Of a DNA stretch of 64,000 nt, positions 47,556-58,040 are shown piece by piece. The notes under the pieces were generated by a model. That model did no database searches and was not told the origin of the DNA. It saw only the letters and a program-made list of their open reading frames with translations. The stretch is taken from assembly GCF_030272615.1 (NCBI RefSeq), contig NC_081406.1, positions 236,015,922 through 236,079,921 of the forward strand, read 5' to 3'. Numbering within the stretch: the stretch's first letter is position 1; the number at the start of each line of letters is the position of its first letter. The stretch is from Cryptomeria japonica. Lineage: Eukaryota; Streptophyta; Pinopsida; Cupressales; Cupressaceae. A program made the translations under genes and the position numbers.

Positions 47556-49849
47556 ATCCTTGCTTTAGTTTCATCTCATTTTCCATGTCCTTATCCTACC
47601 AACATCTTTGAGCATACTTTTAAAGGTCATGGTCCATTTTTTTCAAGGCTACTATCCAAAAAAAAACAAAAAATGCTTGAGTCCTTCTTCCATCCCCTAT
47701 CGTGTGTCCATCTTCTATTGAAAAAGTCAAAATACAAAAAAAAAAAAGTGAAAAAAAAAAGGAAAAGAAAAGAAAAAAGTAGAGAAAAATAATTCGTCCA
47801 CTGGTGAAAACCTGGCAAACAGGCGCCTTGGGCAAGTACCATGATGAAAACCTGGCAAACAGGTGTCATGCGTAATTTATGAACTTCTTGCATACCACAC
47901 TTGGGGGCAGGTTTCCTCCTTCATATCCTATTGCCCTTCCATTATCCTATCGAACCCCTGTCATACTCCTTCATATCCTATTGTCCCTCATGTCCATTCC
48001 TCTTTCCACCTTTGATCTTGACAAGGCTGAGGATCGTCATGAGCATCACGCATCTTGTTTGTAGCTTTTAGTCTATCATAGCTTTTGGTCTTTATCCATT
48101 TGCTTATTATAACCTTTCATCCATATTCCCTGTCTTATTGCAACTTTCTGCCACTATCCCGTATCCTATCCCAACCTTCAGTCCATGTCCCTTATCCATT
48201 CTTGGTCTTGCTTATCCTATCCATATCTTATCACCATCCATACACTCTTTTTCATTCCTTGATCTTGATCTGACATAAGGACGCAAAATTTAAACATGGT
48301 TTCAAAAACCTCTTGACATATCCCTCATGCCACTGCTTTACATTGTCATATCCAGTCTCTTGTCCCATCATGCAATAGCCCTTGAAAATTGCATCTGCAT
48401 TGTCTCCATGATAAAAGGCCTTTGTCTTCCCTCTATCCACCATCATTTCAGCAAGCCTATTTATTCACCTGTCATATTCCTTGCCTTGCTAGACACTGGG
48501 GGCAAAATCTCTAAAAAAAAAATTGAAAAATGTCCTGAAATAATTCAAAAAAAAAATCAAATAAGGTCCTGAAAATCTCAAAAAAATCATCTAATGTCCT
48601 GAAAAAAGTCTCTTAAAAAAATTGAAAAATGACCTGAAAAAATCTCCAAAAAAAATCGAATAATGTCCTAAAAAAATGAAAATCCATAAAAATCATAAAA
48701 AGTCCTGAAAAAATGAACACAAAAACATTGCAAAACCATTAAAATCCAAAAACACGCATTTTGCAATACAGGATCCCTTGGTGCATAGACAGATCACTGA
48801 GCATCCATCCAATACCTCGCAATCAATCGAACACTGTGCTTTAATGAAATCATGCTTAAACAGATGAACTTGTTACTCAAACCAGACATTCACACTGATC
48901 TGAGTTGTCATATCAATCAACCTCAAAATCATTCGTGCTTGGCACATTATCATGGGTCTTATACAGGGTGTGGTATACTCGAAACCAAACTGTGTCCTGT
49001 CTTAGATGGGGTACCACATTCCCTGAAACTAGACAGCATGATCGTCCTATCCACACTTTCAACTTTTGACAATGATGATCAAGATGTTTGTTTGATTTGT
49101 TGGATTTTGTGCATCTTATCTTTTTATTGATTTATCTTTGGCTTCGGTCATGTTCCTATGTTTCTCGATGATGTCACTGAGTGATTTAGAGTGACCGGGA
49201 TGGATCATGGTCCTTTTCTTTTTGATTGTGATTGTTGTTTGTCTGTGATGTGTCTGTCTTTTGCAAAAAGGGTTGCATTTCAGCTTTGGCCTTCAATGCC
49301 ATGATGCTACGCATCCATTTTGCTACATAAAAATAAAGGTTCTCACCTACAACGTGCATTACTGAAAGCAAGTTTTCTTCATCTTTAACTGTCTTCTGTC
49401 TCATTTTCTTCTTACTAACATTTCTTCCGTCAGTTCGGTTTAGTGCTCTGATTTCCCCGCACACATATGCTGCATCCTGCATCCATTTCGTTAGTACATT
49501 TGCATTACATTAAGCATCATATCAAGCATTTTATCCATTTCATACTATCAATGCATCAAAAACACATAAACAAAAATACATCCATACATATTCCACAATG
49601 GTACATCAACAGTGCATAAGTCATCCATACATGGAAAATAACATAAGTCATTTGCAACTCATCATATCGATGCATATCATATCATATGTCACAATAATAT
49701 CGGAGTACAAAATCGGACTGTCTGTCCTAAGTATGGCCCGCAGGCTGACTACAAAATGTCAAACTACATAATATCCACTGTCTGTCTAAGGAGCATGTAC
49801 CTCTGTCACTGGGTGCTCCCTCGGTCCTCCTCATCCTTGCAATGTCTCA
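47556..49849. other. Non-coding middle of element D
   Basis: No convincing gene. Contains an A-rich purine tract (47736-47790), a pair of GAAAACCTGGCAAACAGG repeats (47804 and 47847), CATCC/TATCC-rich sequence (47920-48290), the CCTGAAAAA array (48525-48715) and unassigned sequence to the end of the antisense gene. Confidence 0.55.
48525..48715 (+). repeat. A-rich CCTGAAAAA array of element D
   Basis: TCCTGAAA-like anchors at 48533, 48567, 48597, 48632, 48666 and 48703, spaced 30-37 bp and separated by A-rich sequence. It is the counterpart of the 33-bp T-rich array of element G at 35853-36125 when both are read in element orientation. Confidence 0.65.
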
Positions 49850-49859
49850 CGGATGATGT

Positions 49860-51656
49860 CCCTCCTGGTCCTGGCTGTGGTGGTCTCATCGGTCCACTCA
49901 CCCCCATGCTGCTCAATGACCTCTGAGAGCGTGCCCTGCTCTCTGTCCTCGATCATGCCCGATATGAAGGTGCTCTCTGCTCTGGTGGAACTGCACTCTC
50001 ATATAGTGTCCTCCAATGGCGTATCTCCTCTCCAGTCTCTACCAGCATCTATCCTAGCTCCCGTACACTGGCATCCCGAATCAACCCAATATACTCAGTG
50101 ACTCTCTGTTCCTCGCACTGTGCCTGAGCAATCGCTGCATCTCGAGCCGCTGTGAGTCTATCTATCTCCACTCTGAACTGATCATGCTCTCTCTCTAAAG
50201 TCGTAATGTGATCCTGCTGACTCGCTATGGTAGCCCTCAATATCTCCATCTCCTCTGTCCTAGCTGTCTCTGGCTCTATGGGTATGTCCTGTAATGTCTC
50301 ATGCTCACCTGAATCGGGCTCATCCTCGTCATCCCCACCATCCTCATCTCTGTCCTCATCCCCTCCATCATCCTCATCCCCGTCCTCATCCTCCTCATCC
50401 TCATCATCTCCCTCCTCCTCTCCTGTGAGTGGGAAGTCCTCCTGTCGCCTCGGTACTGGAATATCCGGATCTGTCAATGGCACTAGCCGCCATCGTGCAA
50501 ACCATCTCTCATACTCATCTGTCATCCCGACGTCTGCCACATCTGATCTCCAATCCCACTGTCTTTGTTGTAGCTATGAGATGTCTGCATATGCTGTGTG
50601 TGGCTGAATCATACTCCCCCACTGACTCGTCTCTCTGTGAGATCGGGCAAAGTGTGCAGTCCTCCTAGGTACATCCTGCCTCTCTCCAAACTATTGTCTG
50701 ACTCTCTCTGGCAGGTACAACTCAATCACTCTCTGGTGATTCACTGGTCACCCAATCAGGTACCTCTCCTGTCTACAATATGGTAACTCCTCACTGTCAT
50801 CTGACCATCCCGGGCAATCATGATATGGCCTCCATATGAACTCTCTCAATCTATCTAGCTCATGTCGCCAATATAGTATGTATCCAAAAGGACCTTGTCT
50901 CAGTGCTCGCCCATAGCAATACACATATGGTCGGTGTGGTACTACCTGTCTATCTGTGATCGGTCAACATATGGCTATGTGCTGAAATGCCCATACCTGT
51001 AGCAATGTGACTCCACAGCTCAAAGTCTGCACTCCCTGATATGCTATCTGATGCAGCTGAAAATAGAGCATAGCCAGTACACATGGTCCCCATGCGTACA
51101 CTGTCCCCTCTTTCGCCATCCTCTCTAGCACTCTTCCCCATCCAATAGGGAATCCATGTCCTCATCTGTCTCCTGCCAGTAGACATGCTATCACCACAGC
51201 TATCACCACATATCATCGATCATACTCTGATGCCATCGTCTCCCAGCCAATCTCCCTCTCGACGATATCCAACTCATCTGCGTCGCACTCAAACAATCTG
51301 CACAGCGTATCTCTCCCTATCACTGGGTCATACTCTATCATCTCTCCATGAATCGGAATGCGGAGGATACGCCATACATCCTCCAATGTCACCGTCGCCT
51401 CTCCAGTCGCCAGATGGAATGAGGAAGTCTCTGAATGCCATCGCTCTGCCAATGCGGTCAGCAGTCCTGTGTTTGCCCTAATCTCGGGCATGAACGTCAC
51501 ATAGTATATCCCAAGTCCTGTTAAGGTATCTCTCTCTGTGCTCCTGAGTCTATGTCGTAGCATGAAGCAATCCGGTCGGTTCTCCCGTGTGATCAACGGA
51601 TACTGTCGACTCTGCATCACAATTGGGGCAAATTTTGTCATTTTTAGGGTTTGCAT
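49860..51656 (-). pseudogene. Antisense plant mobile domain (PMD) gene in element D
   Basis: Read leftwards, opposite to the retroelement. The frame 51656-51213 has a PMD N-terminus (WHSETSSFHLATGEATVTLE, then DVWRILRIPIHGE), the hallmark of the PMD/aminotransferase-like family known from MAIN and MAIL1 and from plant transposons. The next parts, with a few stops (about 51212, 51150, 50755, 50690), give the PMD C-terminal half (WGPCVLAMLYFQLHQIA, LLQVWAFQHI, then RLREFIWRPYHD). An open stretch 50540-50049 has an acidic Asp/Glu tract (50445-50320) and a coiled coil (TTLEREHDQFRVEIDRLTAA), then WRTLYESAVPP. Total about 600 codons. A splice-acceptor-like TGATGCAG|A at about 51612-51620 suggests the coding exon starts near ATG 51617. 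Stops make this copy a probable pseudogene. Confidence 0.82.
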
Positions 51657-51791
51657 CTACGGGTTGCATTTCCTCATTTTCATGTCTAATTAGGGTGTTT
51701 TTCATCTCATTTGACCTATCCTATCCTTGTCCCCCCTTTCCGGAGCATTTGCATGCCGTTTTGACCAAAATTAGGGTTTCCAATGCACACT

Positions 51792-51905
51792 TGCGCCTGT
51801 GTCTAGGAACCTGCGCCCGTGTCAGGTAACCTATGCCTGTGTCTCCCTACACAAGCACAGAAGACCCTACACAAGCGCAGGATTCACCCTACACAAGCGC
51901 ATAAG
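51792..51905. repeat. Head-to-head motif array near the 3' end of D (3 forward, 3 inverted)
   Basis: Forward copies TGCGCCTGT, TGCGCCCGT and TATGCCTGT at 51792, 51812 and 51832 (20, 20 bp). Inverted copies ACACAAGCACAG, ACACAAGCGCAG and ACACAAGCGCAT at 51849, 51869 and 51891 (20, 22 bp). The halves are complementary and could fold as a long imperfect hairpin. The array lies in the leader or first intron of the antisense gene. Confidence 0.85.
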
Positions 51906-52154
51906 TCCTTTTCTGCATCCCCTATGGGCCCCGCAATATCCCGCAAGCAATCAAAATTCATGAAATTGAAAACATGGGTATTTGAGATCCATACCGCTGC
52001 TCCTACGTCGTCCGATCGTCTGAATGTGCGTACGCATTCCCCGAGGTGATCCGCCATTGGAATGTTCACCATCTCTCTGCAAGTGTTCTTGTCCAGAGCA
52101 ACAAATCCTCCTCTTTGTCTAGTGCAAATGAGCAATTTTCCCTCTCTTGGCCTC

Positions 52155-52162
52155 ATTTATAG
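52155..52162 (-). promoter_or_regulatory. TATA-like box of the antisense PMD gene in D
   Basis: Minus-strand CTATAAAT in AGATCTATAAATGAGGCC, 274-281 bp from the right LTR edge (52436). It lies about 250 bp upstream of the head-to-head array. Both distances match those in element G. Confidence 0.55.
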
Positions 52163-52420
52163 ATCTTTGTCAGTACATAGATGGACGTGCACCCTCTCCA
52201 TCTTATGTTGGTCATGCTCTTTTGCATCTTCCATTGTTTTTCCTTCATGCATCCGGTATCCGATTGTCAGTCCATTCGATCCTATCCTTTTTATCGATCA
52301 ATTGGCCTCTTTTCTAGACATTTCCGACCTATTCCTCGAGGGCGCATGCATATGTCATTGTTATTGTCTGGGGCATTTTCATTACTGTTCTTTGAAACAA
52401 CACTTAAAATCGCATTGTCT

Positions 52421-52435
52421 CAAAGAGGGGCAAAA
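52421..52435 (+). other. Polypurine tract of element D
   Basis: CAAAGAGGGGCAAAA next to the TGTAGACACC start of the right LTR. Confidence 0.8.
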
Positions 52436-53763
52436 TGTAGACACCTAAAAATGGTCAACGCTTGCGGGATCATACTTTAACATTTGCGCATTGCCTCATT
52501 TTAGGTTTTTGCGTCGCATTAACATTTCTCCTATGATTCATACTTGGTTTTTATCATTTGCGAACATCGAGTCATTCTTCTACATTCTTCATTTATCTCG
52601 CTCTTGAATTTGGTCTTGTCAACAACACTATCCAGTCATGATTTTAATCGATCTCATCCTATTGCATCAATGTGCGTGCTTATTTGTCATCATTTTGGAC
52701 ATCGTCAATCCTAATTAGGGTTTAGTCCTCCTGTCAATCTTGCGATCAATTTGTCATCGATCGTTGTCCTCTTATCAATCTTGTCATTTTGTCATCAATC
52801 CTTGTCCTCTTGTCAATCTTATCATCTGGTGATCGATTTGTCATTGATCGTTGTCTGTCTCAGAATCATGATCGACATCAATTATCTTCAATCAAGACCT
52901 AATTGTCATTCTCATTGCTAATTCATCTTCTAGGGTTTCATGATTTAATCATTTAACCTTGTCTGTCATTTCCTCCTCTAGGATTAAATAATTAATTACT
53001 TATCCTAAGTCTTTATGTCACAATTAAATGTTCATTTAATTGGCTAATTATTCCTCTTTGTGAATTAATTAATAAATGACAAATTATTAATTAATTTACC
53101 TAATTTCTAATTTCCATCAATTTCCTAATTTCTTAATTTTCTAATTCCTAATTTCAATTTCCTCGTATTTCTCTCCTAAATTCATGGAAATGACATGTCA
53201 ATTTGTCATAAATTTGTCATAATTGACAATCAATCAATTTTGACATAGAAGTTTTCATAATTTGTCATAAATTATCAATCAACAAATTTTGCATAGAAAG
53301 TGCATAATTTGTCATAATTTTTCATAATTGACATAATTGATTTGCAATTTCCATTTGAATTGAATCATGCTAATCTTGTCATCTTTGGAATTCTTCTATA
53401 AATTGGATCATCTTCATCAATCAAGGCTAATAATGAGAATAACCCTTAACTAATAATCCTTAATCAGACTATCAAATTTATGCTTCTAGTACTCTTGATC
53501 AAAAATCCCGTCTACTTGCTTTCAATTGTGTGTACACTTGTAGGTGAGATCCACAACCATTTGGAGAGGAAAGAAGAACAATGGAGCCACATGGAAGGAG
53601 CATTCAAATCGTCATCCGGTTTGCATAATTTCTAGTTTTGTATGCTTTGTTTTCATGTCTCTATTGAATGTGTCTTAGGATAGATTCATTACAATGGATG
53701 CATTTGTGATTGATTATTAGTGTTTATCTTGTTTTGTGATGATTTCCTATTTCCTAACGTACA
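52436..53763 (+). repeat. Right LTR of element D (1328 bp)
   Basis: TGTAGACACC...CCTAACGTACA, close to the left LTR with scattered substitutions and small indels. TATA-like box at 53396-53404. Confidence 0.93.
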
Positions 53764-53768
53764 GAGTC
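53764..53768 (+). repeat. Right target-site duplication of element D
   Basis: GAGTC, identical to 41194-41198. Confidence 0.95.
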
Positions 53769-56051
53769 ATCACTAGAAGAGGAAGGCTTAGAAGAACTCC
53801 CTTTGGAAGTAGATGTTTGCAAACAAGTTTGAAAATTAGTATCACCAATCAAGGTATATGTCTTATTATTATAAATAAATTTAACTTGTCTATGCAATGT
53901 AGAGGGGACGGCTTGCATACTATGAATCCAAGGTCTCCCTAATAACAAGTTGTATGTTAGATTTCCCGACATACCATGGATAGGAGTAGGTAAAGTAACA
54001 GGTCCCACTGTGATGGGTAAGGTGATAATACCTAACGAAGACTTAGCCACATTATCAAAGCCTCGAATGGGACGAGAGTCAGGCTCAATAAGGGATGTAT
54101 CCACATTCATCTTATGCAATAGATTAATGCTACACACATTAAGGCCAGAGCCATTATCTACCAGTGTTCGTCTTATAGCAGTGTCATTTATGATAACCAC
54201 AATCGTCAAGGGATCATATTGATGTTGAATTTCACTAGTAGGCAACTCATCTTGAGTAAACACAATTTGAGCTTTAGGATTCATCACATAGTTAACCAAA
54301 GACACTATATTACTAGATGTATTAGGTGGAGGAACATTCAAATCTTTCAAGGCATCTTGTAACATTCCATGATGAGCAGAAGAAGTTTGAACTAAATCCC
54401 AAATAGAAATCTTAGCCGGAGTAATTTTAAGTTGTTCAATAAGATCATAGTCCTTACTAAGCATTTGTGAAATACGAGGAGATTGAGGAAGAATAGGTTG
54501 GGAAGGAGGAAGTGAAGTCGGGATAACTGGAGGAGGATTAGGTTGCCTATTGTTTCTTGTGTTATAGGTATGAGCAACCGCATTATAACTCTCTCTAGTC
54601 AGTTGCTTAGCATACTCATAAGGGCTCTTAGTAGAATAACCTCCTTGCATAGTAATAATAGGTTTCTTAGGAGTGCAAAAAGAATCATTAGCATAACCAC
54701 CTTGAACCACTAAGATAGGCTTATTTAAAGGTTGAGAATTTTGAGAAGGACAAGCACCTTGGATAGTGAAGAGAGGTTTGTTAGGTGTTTCATTCACATG
54801 TATCAAATTGATTGAGGATGGTTTAGAGGAATGAACAAAAGTGTTGGAAGAATTATTGATAGTCTTCTCTTGCACTAAAATCTTATCACGGATTAAATCA
54901 ATTTTAGCAGAGAGACAAGGGGTAGGCATTGATACTCAAGTAGGAAGAGTAATACTAGGAAAGGTCATATCATCCTCTATCATCAAAGGATCTACATGGG
55001 GAATAAACTCTCTAGGAGAAGGATCAACATTACTCTCTAAAGTCTCACTTTTGAGATGGAGATCTTTGAAAGAGATGTTAACCATCTTGCTTTGAACTAG
55101 GGTATCCTTATGAGTAGAACCAAGTTGAGGAGAGGGAGAATAATTGAGATTCAAGGAAGGTGAGAAACTATCAAGGGAGTTTTCAATCTTGATTTCATCC
55201 CCTTTGGCTAGGGTTCTCTCATGGGGTAGAGAATAATCTACACCTTCTTCTAATGGTTCATCCCAAATAGTGAAGTTGTTGAAAGGAATGTTTGAAGTAT
55301 TGTCAATTTCGGGAGAGGAGATAACATTGTTTATTAATTCGTCATCCTTAGGAGGGAGAGCATCAATAGATGTGTTAAACTCATCCTCTTTCCTCAAAAT
55401 ATGTTCAATATGATCTTTAGGGGAGAGAGAATTAAGGAAATTGCTTATTATTTCATCTTCTTTCTCTAAGGGATGCTTATGGGTAAGACAAACTTTAGGA
55501 GAAGGGTAAGCATTTATCATTAATTCATCATCTCTAGTGGGAATTTTGTTGGAAAAGGAAATGCCATCACTAGGAAATGTAGGGATAATGTCATCTTCTT
55601 CCACAAAAGGATCCTCATGAAGGGAGTGTTTTTTAGGAGGAACATGAACATATTTCTCCATAGATTCATGCTTAGGAAGGAGATCTTTGAAAGAAGTGTT
55701 CATAACCTCTTGTTGCACTAACATGCCCCCATTGGAAGAACCAAATTTAGGAGAAAATAAGTCAATGTCCATCAATAAATGTAGGGAAGGTGAAGTAACA
55801 TTAGGAAAGGTGTTTATGATATCATTCTCTTCCTCTAGGATAGCTAAATAGGAAGGGCACATTTTAGGAGAATTGTCAAGATCACTCTTAAAGTCTTCAT
55901 CCTTAGAGCATGGGAGAGTCTCAAAGGGATTGGTAGCAACTCTTTTAGGCACTAAAATGTTGTTATAGATGGGGGGAGGTTCTTTAGGAGAAGGAAAAAT
56001 TGAAACAAGGGAAGCTAACCCATTATCACATCTATGAAATGAATGCATCAT
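53764..56051 (-). pseudogene. Element E1 ORF, 5' part, right of the D insertion
   Basis: Starts at ATG 56051 (MMHSFHRCDNG) and is nearly identical to the E2 ORF. A TGA at 54936-54938, where E2 has GGA (PTGASMP), splits it into 371 and 391 codons. The second part has the YNTRNNRQPNPP linker, retropepsin LVDNGSGLNVC (about 54155) and NLLLGRPWIHSMQAVPS (about 53935). It ends at the D insertion. Together with 40549-41198 it makes one E copy with two nonsense changes, one nested insertion and a 3' truncation. See the E2 ORF entry for domains. Confidence 0.92.
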
Positions 56052-56395
56052 GACAACAATTTTCTTCTTTCAAATGATAACACATGCAAAATAGAAGGAA
56101 ATGTTTAATTTTAACCAATGCAAGCACTTAGAATGTAGATTTAGAAAATGAAATTTATGATTCAAATGAGTTCCTAAATCAGATTTGAAATTATTGATCC
56201 CAATTAAGCTATCCACAAGTTCAACTTTGAATTGAAAAATTAGGGTTTTAGCAAAAATATCCTCTAAATTTTTGAATCTTGCAAGAAATTAAAACTTGTA
56301 AATACAAATTTGATTTTGAAAAAGCATAAATACTCAAATTTGAAAACATAAATCAGAATTAGAGAAGATTGGAGTTCACGTCGGGTTCACAAAAA
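56052..56395 (-). other. E1 5' leader and primer binding site
   Basis: 344 bp between the ORF and the LTR, identical in length to E2. The PBS-like sequence (56375-56394) has one change from E2 (GGGTTCACAAA against GGGTTCACCAA on the plus strand). No motif array like that of D is seen here. Confidence 0.75.
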
Positions 56396-58025
56396 TGTGT
56401 GGGGGAAAAAGTGACACTAAGCAAACATGCCCTAATCTCACTTTCAATCACACACTTGTGGAATACGAAAGAGCCTAGAGGTATCACACAATTGGCTACT
56501 TCTTTTTGTGGAAGAGAGAGCCACAGGCTACCTATTAGGATTTCTATTCCTTTGTTGCAAATGATAGATAGAATGATGCAAGTTCAACTATTAACCCTAA
56601 AGTGTAAGTATGAACTAGTAACAAGATTGCAAGATTGAGATTAAGTAATGAAAAGCTGTAAACACAAGATTAAGAGGAGATTGAAGATGTGTACCTGAGG
56701 TTAAAATCTGAGTGGAAATGTTCAAGACGGGGGCGCATGTGCCACTGACCTGATTCTGCATTTGAAACTGCTCCTTTTGGCAACCTGAAGGCTGTCGAAA
56801 AGTGCTGAAAACTGTTGTTGTCTGAGGGACCAGGGCGCCCAACGCCCCTATCCTGTCAGGACTAGGGCGCCCCATGCCCCTGTCCTAGGTTTGTGCTCTA
56901 CAATTTGGTGTGAAGTTCAGTCTCTGTCTGCTTCAGTTGGATCTGCAACTTGTAGTGTCGTCCGAATCCCGAAACCTGCACTTATATCTGAAAAGGTATG
57001 GTGGGCGGCTATATAGGGTTTTGCCTTAGTCAAACCCCCGCTTTGGTGGTTTCCACCTCCATGAATAGCCAAGTTTTATTGTAAAAGTAGTGTGTGCAGA
57101 CCTTGTGTGTGTGCAAGATCCTAAAATGCAAGTAAGCAAACTAGAGCAACCTAGAAAGTAAACCCTAATTGCTTGTAAATGATAATGTAAATGCTCCAAA
57201 TCAAGATGCAAAGTGATCTAAAGCATGAATACAAATGATATAATGAGGCTTATGCAAAGACATGAAAACAACATGAAATCATACCCAACCCCAAGGGTGG
57301 GGTACAAGCCAATCTTCAGTCGGTGATCCCTTATTGTTCTTCAATGTCTTCCAAGCCCTAAGTGGATGAATGAAATTGATGAATGCTTGATTGGATGGAT
57401 GTTGAATGTTGTTGAAGTCTTCAAAGATCTGCTCTTTCACTGCATAGAAGGTCCCTGAAACAAAGAATCCGGTCCTTTCAAATGAAGAAAGAGAGCCTTT
57501 ATATATGAAACCCTAGGTCTTAATTTCAACTTTTGGCCGACCTAGAGATTGAATCTCCCGCCAATTTCTTGGGGTTAAGATTTATTTTATGATTGGATTG
57601 CGCTCCGAAAATTTTGGGAAAAATGTCCGGGACCATGTGCACTCCGGGCGCCATGGTCCTGACAACTTTTCACCAAATTTTCAGGGCCGTCGGATATGAT
57701 GATTTTAGAGAGAATCCCGAAGTTACAAGTGATTTAGAGATGTTTTGAACCCCGAAATCAAGCCCCCAAGTTCAAAATAGGACCTAATTAGGGTTTTAGA
57801 TTAAATGATGTATTGGAGGAATAAAATGAAAGGGGCACACTTTAATGGAAAGGGCCCAACTTTATGATATCGAAGATGATGAAATAGGACCTTAGACCTA
57901 ATTACTTTAATTAATTAAGTGCTAAAGCAGAAATGCAATGCAAAATGCAAAATGCGCAAGGCGGGTGCTAAACTAGGTGTGAAATTGTACCACCCTAGCA
58001 AGTGCGTACAATTTACGACGCTACA
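56396..58025 (-). repeat. E-family LTR shared by E1 and E2 (1630 bp)
   Basis: In minus orientation it starts TGTAGCGTCG (ending at 58025) and finishes ...CCCCCACACA at 56396. The PBS is on its left (E1) and a purine tract on its right (E2). Contains a GC-rich minisatellite (56826-56890), candidate TATA boxes CTATATAG (57009-57016) and TATATAAAG (minus strand, 57497-57505), and an isolated related GC word near 57645. It matches the LTR starting at 63392 over the visible 609 bp. Confidence 0.88.
56826..56890. repeat. GC-rich minisatellite in the E LTR, two units
   Basis: Units around GGGCGCCCAACGCCCCT at 56833 and 56865, spaced 32 bp. The corresponding stretch at 63826-63915 has three units (30 and 32 bp apart). 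Confidence 0.8.
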
Positions 58026-58040
58026 TTTAGCCCCCACTTT
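58026..58040 (-). other. Polypurine tract of element E2
   Basis: Minus-strand AAAGTGGGGGCTAAA directly before the TGTAGCGTCG start of the LTR. Confidence 0.85.

Larger units (their letters stand above)
41199..53763 (+). mobile_element. Element D: complete 12.6-kb non-autonomous LTR retrotransposon
   Basis: LTRs at 41199-42515 and 52436-53763, PBS at 42519, PPT before 52436, and a perfect 5-bp target duplication. The internal region (42516-52435) encodes a Q/P-rich sense ORF and an antisense PMD gene. I find no RT, RNase H, integrase or retropepsin motif in any frame, so it must be moved by proteins supplied in trans. The LTRs differ at several dozen positions and small indels (a few percent by eye), so the insertion is not very recent. 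It is nested in E1, which is therefore older. Confidence 0.92.

Noticed and set aside
47620-47893. Minus-strand frames rich in Phe across the A-rich tract
   Set aside because: Low-complexity poly(A) read in reverse; no homology or gene context.
50227-50668. Plus-strand Ser-rich frames opposite the PMD gene
   Set aside because: Shadow of the Asp/Glu tract on the minus strand (GAT/GAG read as ATC/CTC).
51884-52156. Minus-strand 90-codon frame just downstream of the antisense TATA box, as PMD exon 1
   Set aside because: Its ATG lies within the TATA-like box itself, upstream of any plausible transcription start, and it runs into the motif array. A shorter first exon is possible but cannot be fixed.
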